Assembly (NCBI GenBank): GCA_965178125.1
Contig: OZ237776.1
Span: 124,001-188,000 of the forward strand
Direction of reading: 5' to 3'
Source of the DNA: Bilabrum cf. latius
Taxonomy: Eukaryota; Bigyra: Bicosoecida; Bigyra; Bicosoecida
DNA: 64,000 nt
How positions within the stretch are numbered: position 1 is the stretch's first letter; every line of letters begins with the position of its first letter. Position numbers and translations under genes: made by a program. Positions 48,310 through 58,637 of the stretch are shown here, in pieces. The notes under the pieces were generated by a model, which made no database searches, was not told where the DNA came from, and saw only the letters and a list, made by a program, of their open reading frames with translations.

Positions 48310-48711
48310 TCCTGAGGTGCTGACCACCGGTCCCATTTGTGTCGCCGCGTCTCGTGCCGATCTCTCTGGGACAATCCGATTCGAATTCCTGCCATGGCAC
48401 AGGGGGCCAGTGGGCTACTGCCGATAGAATGATTTGTTTGCTTTGCGCCGTATGTACTTTGATTCCTTGGTTCTTCATCATTCAAAGATGAAGATGACTC
48501 AAAATAAACCGCCCTGCCGTCACCACTTCCGAAAAGCGTTCAACAGCAAAAGCGGAAGCACAAACAAACAGAAATTTCGGTCACACTATTGCAGGTGTAG
48601 CAAAACTATAGGACTGCTCCGCAATACAAGTAAGGCTTGTCTCGGCGGGCTCACAAAATCCGGTTCTGGATTTTCAACAGCGGTCCAAAGTGGCCCTATA
48701 CTACTCGATTA
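48310..48711. other. Intergenic, presumed promoter of the MGQC gene
   Basis: No frame of note. Spacing is similar to that in front of the other Met-Gly exons. Confidence 0.4.
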
Positions 48712-50107
48712 ATGGGACAGTGCAGTGAGACAATCCTTTATACAGCCACCTCAAGAGCATGCGTCCATGTGTGCCTCTTGGAGTTTCCAATTATGGTCAG
48801 TTTTGCCGATATGGATTCCAACCGTACTAGAGGTCCTGAGATCACACATTGCCTGGATACGTATCCGGAACATGTGTCAAGTTGCTAGTTTTCGCTTTTA
48901 ATTGATGTTCCCAACTTGTTTGGTTACAACTTTTGGTCTATGAACACGGTGGCGGTACTTTCGTTTCGCAGTAGCTGCCGGAGGAGCGTCGGAGAAATAG
49001 TGCTCGGCCGTGCGGGAGATGGACGTCTCCTAGTCGCATGAATTTGACGATAGCGATCAGGAAGTGTGCCGTGGAATATGCGGCACGCTCTACCAAGTCC
49101 CATCTGAGAAAATAGCTGTCTCGGACGGACATGCGCACAGGCTTTATGATGCGGACTGGCCCGGTGGCTCTGCTGGCGGTTGCATCGAGTACCTTCCAGC
49201 AAGTTCACCTGTAGTCGCTGCCAGTGGAACAGCCAGGGCTGGAAACCAATCAACATCGCCAGATAACGGAAATGAGCACTTCGCAACGTCTCGATGGGCC
49301 GATCACGGCAGCCGCTGGCGCAGCGATGCTGGCCAGGCATCTGCGGCTGCGGACGGGCGAGCACTGTCACGCGGGAAGCACGCCACCGAGGAGACGACAA
49401 AGTCGGGAAGCCAGGCCAAGGTGCGATGCCCCACCATGAACAACTGCAAGCTATACATTACCAGAAGCAGCACAAGTGGAAGCGCCCAAGGCCGCAGCCT
49501 CCAGCCCATCGAATCGAGCCAACTTGAAGAGCAATCTTCTGCAAGTGCTTCTAGGCCCGAGGGCCGGCAGAGGGCAGGGTCCTGTCACTAGGCCTCCGGA
49601 TGCAGCTCTACTGGGCTCGATGGGATTTCACTCGAACTCGGTGACCTTCCCACGCCCGCGCTGGTGCATCGCAAGGAGGTACATCCGGGAGAGAGCGGCG
49701 TTGCTGGTAGCGCGGCAGGAGGGGCGGGAGGGCTGCAACTTGCACTTGCGGCCCACGGGCTTGGGAACGGAGCCTGCCCGAAGCTGAACATGCCCGCGAT
49801 AAACGATGAGATCTTGCTAGTGACTGGCAGCGGCGCCTCTCGCCGCGCAGGCATCAGTGGGCTAGAAGTAGTAGATCCAGTGGGTGACTGTGCTGCTGAG
49901 CAACCCTCTCACTGTACCAGACCAGCACTGGGCCGCAGCAGGCAAGCCGGTACTTCGCCCGGAACTGGGTGTGCATCAACGCTCGCCGCATCGAATAAAT
50001 GGAGAGGCGTGAAGCAACGGATCAATTCGATCGCAGGCGCCACCATTGTCCCGGGCGGTGTCTTGCCGGGTGGCAGCACTGCTGGATGGCGGTCTTTCTC
50101 GCAGTGA
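48712..50107 (+). CDS. MGQC-anchored protein (about 382 residues) with a 13-nt first exon
   Basis: Exon 1 is 48712-48724 (ATG GGA CAG TGC A, donor GTGAGA, phase 1). Exon 2 is 48972-50107 after the acceptor CTTTCGTTTCGCAG, ending in TGA. The sum of 1,149 nt is a codon multiple, and the phase-1 ends agree. TAG codons: 48998, 49031 and 49589. The product starts Met-Gly-Gln-Cys, a dual-acylation signature. The rest is Ser/Gly/Ala-rich with a Cys-containing segment (VCRGICGTLYQV) and no known domain. The tiny first exon would be missed by most gene finders; a missing internal phase-1 exon cannot be excluded. Confidence 0.55.
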
Positions 50108-50336
50108 TCTTCGTGCTTCAAACTGCCTGCAAGCTTACTTGGAAGTCGAAGACTGTTTACTCTTTTACAGAGTGGCGATTTGTTTGCCAGACAGGAGCTG
50201 CCAGTTACCTGGCAGCATCGATGTCCCGGCCACCAGATCTGCCGGCCACCTATCTTTGTGAGGTGTAACTTGCGCGGCGAAAATCTTATTTAGAATGCAG
50301 CGCAATCTGCAGGCCCCGAAACACGAGAAACCCATC
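50108..50336. other. Intergenic spacer
   Basis: No coding signal. Presumed promoter of the MGSC gene. Confidence 0.4.
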
Positions 50337-52701
50337 ATGGGGTCATGTGGCTCGTCCTTGGCAAATATAAAACCGAACGGAGATGCGCATGCTATCGAGC
50401 ATGATGAGCCAGATCCCCGTTCAGCGATTACAGCAAGTCCATTCAAGCGACCAGATTCTTCTAGTTCCAGTCGCCAAAGTAAGCTTTTTCGTTATCCATC
50501 TTTCATGAGCTGACCAAACTTTCATGTGCATATAGCTTGCTCCCTGCTTGTCGTAATTTGAAAGTTGTTCATTGCGTGAAACTGCATTGCTTGAGTGCAA
50601 GGTTTGTCGTCAGACGTCTTCGCTTGAATCCTGCAATCACACCCTGCGGTAGGAAGCAAGCAATTGAGCCCATTTTATAAAGCCTTTTTCAAATGCCAGC
50701 GTGTTTGACTGCGCTTGGTTGCACTGAGCAGCTGAAGTCGTTTGCACCTGGCGACACCCCTCCCGAAAAATAGCATCAAATTGACTCATTCACTCGATGA
50801 AAGTGATTGTGCCCACCGCAGAGCTTGTGGACGAATCAGCTGCGAGTAGTGGACGGGGAACAAAGTATCAGGTCGCGTCTCCCGGTGGCGTTCAGATTCG
50901 AACGGCATGGCATATCGCAACCGAGCACTTCCCTCCTGCCAGTGGCGATAGAAAGGGCAAAAGCGCAGGCAACGAAGCCCAGTGCGCATTAAACGTAAAG
51001 CATATCAGCGGCAGGAACGCGGGATCCCAAGATATCGACTAGACCGCCCCTGATCTCGATGCAAGCAAAAGGCAGCTCTGGAAGGCCACCTCAGCGCAAA
51101 GTCGCCGAGGCCGTCTTGACGGCAATAGCGACAACAGCATGGATGCCAATGGCGTCGCCGATGGATCTGAATCAGGCGCGAGTAGAACAGAACCGGCGAG
51201 CAGCTCCTGCCATCACTCGTCTCATCACGGTAATTCGCACATGGACCGAGCGAGCGCCAGGACGTCGACCACCGCCACCGCGACGAGCACCCCCTACAAG
51301 GACCACTCGTCACACTCCGTGGGAAGGGCGCAAGCCCACGGGCCGGCCAGCAATCGCAGCCGGTGGCGTGACCTTAGTGCTGGGGGGTTGAGCGAGAGCC
51401 ACATCACCGGGGCGAGCGCTTGCAATCCTGAGGTTGCAACCGGATCCAGCGCGGGAGGCGGTGGTGTGCGACGGGAACACATCCAATAGCCTCAAGGCGG
51501 TGAAGATCGGATCATCTTGGGCACCCGTAGCAGGGGCGGGGCGGCACCAGACGGTGTCTGGAACGACGAACCTTCCCTGGATGTTCGCGAAGGATCGGCG
51601 GAGTTCGCTGAGGCGTCCGCACGGGCTCTCTCGCGCACGGGCAGCGAGTCCGTAGGGGCCGGCGACGATGCCCGAGGCGGAGAGCGTGCCACTCGTCACA
51701 CGGGCCGGGGCCTCTCCTCCCAGCAGCTCGTCTCCGGTGAGTCGCTGCACGTGTCGGGCGGGCGCACGCTGCACCCACGCGCTTCCAAGCAATCGCTTTA
51801 GAGGCTTTCCAGCAGGTATTCCGATTCCGAGTTCCAGGGGCCCTCCTCGGGTAGCCTGGTTGGGATCCTGGCATCCAGAGGTGGGGGTGGTGGTGGGGGG
51901 GGTGCTGGTGCTGGCTTCTCCCGCTCCTCTCTGCCTGGATCGGTTGGTTAGGGTGGTGAGGGTGGTGAAGGCGGCGAGGCAGCCGGGGGCGGCAGCTGGC
52001 AAAGCTTCGGACTCGGGTCGTTCGTCCAGGATGCGGCGAGCGAAAGTGCTGGTGATGGCGCTCCAGGCCCATCGGGTGCACGGAGGGGCGGATCCGGAGC
52101 ATCAAATGCAACCGGCGGTGACAATTTGCACGGTGCGGTCTCGCCGAGGCGGATTGCCGCCGGGGCAGGTGTGACGAGCAGCGATCGAAACTTGGTGCAG
52201 GTGGAGGGACCCAGCGTGGAATCGTCGCTTGAGTCGTCCGATTCGTCCATTGAGGGGCTCCTGTCGCCGGTCTACATGGAGCAGCCCGGCGGTGCAGGAG
52301 GGCTTGGGCAGCGCGATGGTGTGACGAGTGCTTCCCGGCACAGCGCGTGGTCGAGTGACGGCAGCGAGTCTGAGCAGCCCAAAACCGATTCCGAGTCGGG
52401 TCACGATCCTCTGGAGACACCGAGCGACTCCTGGGATGGTGGTGCGGCTGCCGGTGAAGGAGACAGGGAAAGCGGGGCAGGTGCGTCAGCCGCTGCAGCT
52501 GGTCAAGCGCTGCCTCACGGCGGTGCGAGCCACGGCAGTGGATCCGGAGCCGCAGCCAGAAGCAGCACCGGGCTGGTGCAGGCCCCTCCCGAGTGGGAGA
52601 TGGCTCCGATCGATGAGGCATCAAACAGCCGCAGCCGTACGGGTTCATCGACTGGTGGGTCTGGGAGAACTAGACGGAGCTCGCAGTCGGAGCAGCATTG
52701 A
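50337..52701 (+). CDS. MGSC-anchored Ser/Gly-rich protein (about 673 residues), two exons
   Basis: Exon 1 is 50337-50478 (MGSCGSSLANIKPNGD..., donor GTAAGC, phase 1). Exon 2 is 50822-52701 (acceptor GTGCCCACCGCAG), ending in TGA. The total of 2,022 nt is a codon multiple. TAG codons: 51040, 51487, 51799 and 51949. The N-terminus predicts myristoylation at Gly2 and palmitoylation at Cys4. Exon 2 is disordered (Ser, Gly, Arg, Ala, Glu) and carries GTGTGACGAGTG-type words in both orientations (about 51303, 51690, 52170, 52319), so the same DNA word is read as Val-Thr-Ser in one place and Thr-Arg-His-Thr or Ser-Ser-His in others. No catalytic domain; function unknown. Confidence 0.7.
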
Positions 52702-52878
52702 ATGGATTCATCCGGAGTTTTAGCGCTAGGCAGTTTACCTTACTAGGCTACGTAGGCAGCTATGCAGTGCAGCTCCACAATGAATCGCATTAGACTATGC
52801 GGCAGCGTATGTAATCGAAATGGAGTCGTTGCTATGCTGCTCACCCTCGCTGCAGATCCATCCGGATGCATCGATTGC

Positions 52879-54493
52879 TCACCGCAGGCTATCCGCTGCC
52901 ACTGCGGTTCCAGGAACCGCTGGCTGCGCAGCTGCAGGGTCACACCCCCCTGACGATACCGAGTTCCCTTTCATCATAGACATGGACGAGCGCAGTCTGG
53001 CAGTCCACCGCTGAAGCGAACCACCTCCCTGTGTTGATCCACCGGCGTAGGCCGCACCCCTTCCCCTCCCCCCCCTGTCCACAACCGTTCGCGAGCCGGT
53101 TCCGCGGATCGGGCTGCCACTGGCAGCTGCTGCAGCCTGCAGGGAGCCGAGCGGCCGCAGCGGCAGCAGCTCCCCTGAGTGACCCCGAGAGTGATCATCA
53201 TCTGGGCCGCTTACGGATTGCCAACGGGGTCGCCTTGCCGTCGTCGATGGTTGGGTTGCTGCTGTCGATGAGTCGCCTTGGACCCTCCCACTCGTCACAC
53301 CATAGAAGGTTCGCACTGTCGCATCGAGCTGACTAGGGGTGCCAAAGTTGCTCCGCAGCAGTCCCGGTATCGACGCTTCGGATACTGATTGTACTGCCTA
53401 TCGCATCCCAACCCGTCTTTGAGGCGCTGTGTACAGCCGCGGCGGGCAGTCGCGGGGTGTATCATCGGCAGTAGGCAGGTGATCGTGTCTCCCTGGCTGC
53501 CTCGAATACCCCCTGGCCATGTGGCGGTCGCTTTCACTGCGAAACGATGATTCCCCGGTGTTGAACGAGGTGGCACTGCCTCGTTTAACACGCCCTGACG
53601 AGTGCAGAGGATCGGCCACGAGCTGGTCAGAAGCATCGCAAATTCGGCCCCCATAACTACCTGTGCTAGCCTTGCCGGCAGTACCAGCGGACCCGTGTTG
53701 CGGCGCATGTGATGCAGGCTACGATTCTAGGCAAGCATCGTGTCCCCGATTGCATCTCCCCGACGCCTGTGTCGCAGTCTGATCATGTTTCGAAGCAAAC
53801 TTTGGTAAGTGGCTGGCAGAGCCCTGGTGAGCCAGGCTTGTATCGCACCCTGAAATTGACTGCACGATGTGATGCGTTGCTTGACTAGTATTCCTGGCCT
53901 GTAGCTGGGAATCAATTATACCCTCCGCACCCTACGTGCCACTTCTGTTGCTGGCAGGTCCGCATTGATGTACTTCCACGCGAGAAGGGATGTGAGCACC
54001 AGACTCAACCAATCTGGCAGATGCTATTGTATCTGAAAATAACACGGATCCCTCGCCGAAGGGCTAGGTTCCATGTGCAGAGCCTGATGCTTCTGTCTGA
54101 TAGGGGTACGTCTGCGAGCTGGAGATGCCGACGCAACACGATTCATAGATGACAATGAGTTTGACCGCACGAAATATTTCGTCAGTTTAAGCCTCACGGT
54201 TGTGTACTGTACCGTTGATCCTGGTTCAATGCTTTCCTGGAACAGCTATGAAGCTAGCAGTGATCCACCGCATGCTGCTGCGGTAGTGTCTGTGCACTAG
54301 CACACATGAGGTACAAATAAGAATCAAGCACACTTGAATCATTGACGAGATTAACATCATTCATGCAGCCGCATAGAAACATAGTGGTGCGTCGGATGGA
54401 AGCAGAGCACTCACTGCCGGCTGGGTGTTTCAGCTGGAAGTCCACCAGCTCTCTGCTTTCTTCAATACCGACGGAGCTGCTTACACAACCCAT
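52879..54493 (-). CDS. MGC-anchored low-complexity protein, at least two exons
   Basis: Exon 1 is 54493-54415 (MGCVSSSVGIEESRELVD, donor GTGAGT, phase 1). A last exon 53315-52879 follows the acceptor GATGCGACAG, is open in phase 1 and ends in TGA. Joined directly they give 516 nt, 171 residues, a codon multiple. The implied intron (about 1.1 kb) is long for this window, so middle exons are likely. A separate minus-strand frame 53915-53295 (one TAG at 53727, ending in TGA) lies inside and could contribute. Exon 1 has the Gly2-Cys3 dual-acylation signature. The last exon is Ser/Gly/Arg-rich and begins with a GTGTGACGAGTG word. The model is partial. Confidence 0.5.
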
Positions 54494-54825
54494 ACTACAA
54501 TAATTGAATCGACCGTATAATTAGAGGTGCAAGTGCATACGCCAGCGTCGCAGCGCGTGCTGTAGATCTACGTCAGTGTTGCAGTCAAACTGTCTTCATC
54601 TTCAAGAAAAGTGTGTCCGGATTAGGGGCGGCTGACCATGCACAACACATGCGTGATAGATGGAGGGCATTGCAGCCTTGACCACGCGGGCCTAGGGTAG
54701 TGCGGCTGCACATTGGTGGTGTCGCAAGTTAGCCTTAGCCTTGAGAAGGCAACACTGTCACTGGCAGTGCCGTACGAGCAATGCCTCACTTCTCAGGTCC
54801 ATTGCGTAAATTGCAATACGTGACA

Positions 54826-56223
54826 TCAATGAATTGACTCCAACGGGTCAAGAGACCACTCTTCTGCGCTTGCGTATCCGTGCACGATCTACCCCCCTAC
54901 GTCGCTTGCGCCAGTGCCATCACTTTCACCATCTCGCTCCAATGGCACTGCTTCTCCCCCAAGGGACCTCGAAGAAGCACCGAGTGACCTGGTGCTCCAT
55001 GGCTTGGCCGGCCTTAAGTAAACACGCCTTATCGACCTTGCTCGCTCGCCTTGCTTTGGCTCTGCCCCCGCAGCAAGGCATCGGCCGGTGCAGCCGGGCA
55101 GACTAGGAGGATATGTGGCTGGGCTTGGCACCGGCACACCCTGCGACAGGGCTGGGCTTGGCACCGGCACACCCTGCGACAGCTAGTGGTGCTCTACACC
55201 GGTAGATGCGGCGGTGTCCCATGCATGGTCGCGCTCAGCAACGGCTGAACCGCTCTCAGCTGCGGCCATGGCACCCACCTGCTGCTCCACCTCCTATCCG
55301 CTGCCTAGCTGCTCCCGTGTGCGGGTAGTGGCCAAGCCATGCGTGCTGCCTACACCAAACGAAGAGCTGCTATGTTCCTACAAACTGATATTACTTCGCT
55401 CGTCACACCTGCTACGCGCGCCGGGATGGCCGCCATCGTGCGACCGCGTGCATGAGTGCTACTCGTGGCTAGCATGCGACCAAGAGCGGCGACCACCCCT
55501 CGCGTCTGGCTGAGCCATCGCCCCCGTGCCGTCAGTGGAAATACCAGACGTAACCTGCAATTGTTCAAGCTTTGTAGCCAATGATCTAGGTACAACGGTC
55601 TCGCGATGATTCACCCCCCGCGGCGTTGCAACGTACTTGCGGGCAGCAGCACGTGGTGTCAACGGTCTCGCGATACCCGGTTCTAATCGTCGCGTGCCGG
55701 GCAACCCGCTGATTGCACCTAAACTGGGCAAATAGTCAGTGTGGTGGAATGCAGGGTCCAGATTTGGGACTTTGACCTGATTGGCGACGCATTCCTGCGC
55801 GCATCTTGACGAGCGCTTGGTAATTTTCTTCTGTGCCCAGTTTCCTCGAACTGATATGTTGGACCAACTTCGAATTCCAGAGCGCTTAACATACTATCAA
55901 ACATAGCATCCGTCTCACACTGATCTTCTGGTGCCCACCGCTGCAGGAATTTCCACAGCTTAAGCGCTACTAGGAACACTTGCCTGGATCGACCTCTGCA
56001 ACAATAACGCATGAATGAAAGAGACATCTTCGTTGGACAACATCCTTAAATACAACTGTGCGTGTGCATGATCTCTCAACTGTATGTATGCCTTACGTTT
56101 CCTTGATATTCCCACACGATCACAGGTGCATGTGCCTCGATGCGGTGATACGCGAACCTCTGTGTTGGAATGCGCTGCAGCTACTGCATGAACGGCAGGC
56201 ATACTACTTGTCCCGCAGCCCAT
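54826..56223 (-). CDS. MGC-anchored protein (about 372 residues), three exons
   Basis: Exon 1 is 56223-56097 (MGCGTSSMPAVHAVAAAHSN, donor GTAAGG, phase 1). Exon 2 is 55993-55895, with a hydrophobic/aromatic segment (QVFLVALKLWKFLQRWAPED) and donor GTATGT. Exon 3 is 55718-54826 (acceptor CCAGTTTAG), ending in TGA. The lengths 127+99+893 give 1,119 nt, a codon multiple, and all junctions are phase 1. TAG codons in exon 3: 55459, 55378, 55294, 55183 and 54889. Gly2-Cys3 predicts myristoyl/palmitoyl anchoring. Exon 3 is Ser/Arg/Gly-rich with a tandem Leu-Ser-Gln-Gly-Val-Pro-Val-Pro-Ser-Pro duplication (about 55125-55180) and a GTGTGACGAG word. No known domain. Confidence 0.65.
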
Positions 56224-56514
56224 GATAGATTCCTCTTTAACTTTGAATGCTCTTTGGTTTCGTCTCTCTTCGTTTCACGGCAGTGTTTCGACTGTTCGTA
56301 TGTCTGAAAACCGGAATTGTAACGGCGTTACGTTGCGCAATGTTTCATGCATAATCTCGTTACAGTTCGACTTACAAAAATGGTGCCAGCAGTGTCAGCA
56401 TACCACTGGCGCGGTACACTGTACCTTTGAGTTACAGTGGACAGTCAGCGACCGATTCAACCAAGATGAACATTCCTTGCAATGATTACCCCCCTACATG
56501 TGCAGAACCTCAAT

Positions 56515-57530
56515 ATAATTTGGCAGCCCGAGGACAGCCTCTGGCTCGGCACAGGGCCCATCCAATGGCAGCCCGAGGACAGCCTCTGGCTCGGCACAGG
56601 GCCCATCCACTGGCAGCCCGAGGACAGCCTCTGGCTCGGCACAGGGCCCATCCACTGGCAGCCCGAGGCCAGGCACTGGCTCGGCCCGGGGCCCATCCAC
56701 TGGCAGCCCGAGGCCAGCCTCTGGCTCGGCACAGGGCCCATCCACTGGCAGCCCGAGGACAGCCTCTGGCTCGGCCCGGGGCCCATCCACTGGCAGCCGG
56801 AGGACAGGCTCTGGCTCGGCACAGGACCTGCAGTGGCAGCTCGAGGACAGGCTCTGGCTCGGCACAGGGCCCATCCACTGGCAGCCCGAGGACTGGCTCT
56901 GGCTCGGCACAGGGCTCATCCACTGGCAGCCCGAGGACTGGCTCTGGCTCGGCACAGGGCCCATCCACTGGCAGCCGGAGGACAGGCTCTGGCTCGGCCC
57001 GGGGCCCATCCACTGGCAGCCCGAGGACAGGCTCTGGCTCGGCACAGGGCCCATCCACTGGCAGCCCGAGGACAGGCTCTGGCTCGGCACAGGGCCATCC
57101 ACTGGCAGCCCGAGGACAGCCTCTGGCTCGGCACAGGGCCATCCACTGGCAGCCCGAGGACTGGCTCTGGCTCGGCACAGGGCCCATCCACTGGCAGCCC
57201 GAGGACAGGCTCTGGCTCGGCACAGGGCCCATCCACTGGCAGCCCGAGGACAGGCTCTGGCTCGGCACAGGACCTGCACTGGCAGCCCGAGGACAGGCTC
57301 TGGCTCGGCACAGGGCCCATCCACTGGCAGCCCGAGGACAGGCTCTGGCTCGGCCCGGGGCCCATCCACTGGCAGCCCGAGGACAGGCTCTGGCTCGGCA
57401 CAGGACCTGCACTGGCAGCCCGAGGCCAGCCTCTGGCTCGGCACAGGGCCCATCCACTGGCAGCCCGAGGACAGGCTCTGGCTCGGCCCTGGGCCCATCC
57501 ACTGGCAGCCCGAGGACAGTATGTGGTCCA
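56515..57530. repeat. 45-bp minisatellite, about 22-23 units
   Basis: The unit is built on CTGGCAGCCCGAGGACAGGC followed by TCTGGCTCGGCACAGGGCCC and ATCCA. Most units are 45 bp, so both strands stay open over hundreds of codons. A few are 43-44 bp (CACAGGACCTGCA and CACAGGGCCATCCA variants), which shifts the frame. The mix of GACAGGC, GACAGCC, GGCCAGCC and CCCGGGGCC variants shows unit shuffling. Coding is not supported. Confidence 0.95.
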
Positions 57531-58637
57531 TTTTAATATTCATTGAGTACCACTACATACTACCAACCACACGCGTCAAACAATGCCGTAAGCAGCGCTT
57601 TGCCGCGGTAGTTTGCGCTCCTAGACGAGCTTGAATTACGGCGGCACGGTTTGTCGCTATTCCAGATGGTGCGGAGTAGGCCAGGTGCTAGCCAGATTTA
57701 GCACACTCGGTCACCACTAGAATTGGCTCCGCTGCCCTGCTCCAGCGTGGACTCTTTGTCCTGAATGCAGCTGAACGACCGCAAATGGCAGGCTACACGA
57801 CTGATAACTGGCGCCCACAGGGATGCACTGGCAGATAGGGGCGGGAACCTAGCCGAAAATCTAAATAGTACCATCTACAGGACGCAGGCACGTGTGGGAT
57901 AACCTCCGCAATGCATTCGTCGGGCCAAGTTAAGCTCCACGAGTGCTCTGCAGCGATCGGCAGACGCTATCATAAGCGAATTGGCCAGGTGCCAGCTGTG
58001 CGATTGGTGTCACTATTACACTGTACTAAGGCATGTGACCTCTACACTGTACAGTCGCAGAGGGTTTCATGTTTGCGAGAAGGTCGACTGGGCACGAGGT
58101 CCAAGTGGGGCGCTGCCTCTGGTTTGTCGGATCTCAGGGAATGTGCTCCCCTATAACATCCAAAGTGCGGCTCGGGCCTTTCAGAAGATATCAAATATTC
58201 GAATCAGATAGCCCCTCGCTACTCTACATTCGCTGAGGGTTCTCTGGTGTGGGGGCTGCTGCCAAAATGGTTGAAGTGCCGAACCGGCGCAGTAATGCCG
58301 ATGCCATTTAGTTGCACTGGCGAAAACAAAATTCACACTGGCGGGATCCGCGAAACAGAATAGGGCGTATCTTAAGTTCTTCGTCTTAACGTGCCCAAGA
58401 AATTTGTGATGTCACAAACAAATCAGCTGGCATCTCTATCCGTGCAGGGGGTGACGCACGAACCATTAACTGAAGATGAAAACAATACTAAGAATCCAGA
58501 ACCAAGCCAGAACCAGTGCAGCAGGCAGCATTTCTCAGACTAGACACGATTGTGAAGGCTAGTACTGCGCTGCCCAAGCATCCATTTGTATACAATTAGC
58601 TAGTTGGTGGAGCAAATTCGGCGGATAGGGGAATCCA
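57531..58637. other. Intergenic; possible 5' exon of the following gene
   Basis: The frame of the 58638 gene is open back to 58470 with TAG at 58560 and 58626, so part of an upstream coding exon may start near a TTTCTCAG acceptor at about 58538. Nothing else supported. Confidence 0.4.

Noticed and set aside
56427-57546. Open frames of over 300 codons on both strands
   Set aside because: They arise from the 45-bp repeat period; irregular 43-44-bp units and frames open in several phases argue against a protein.
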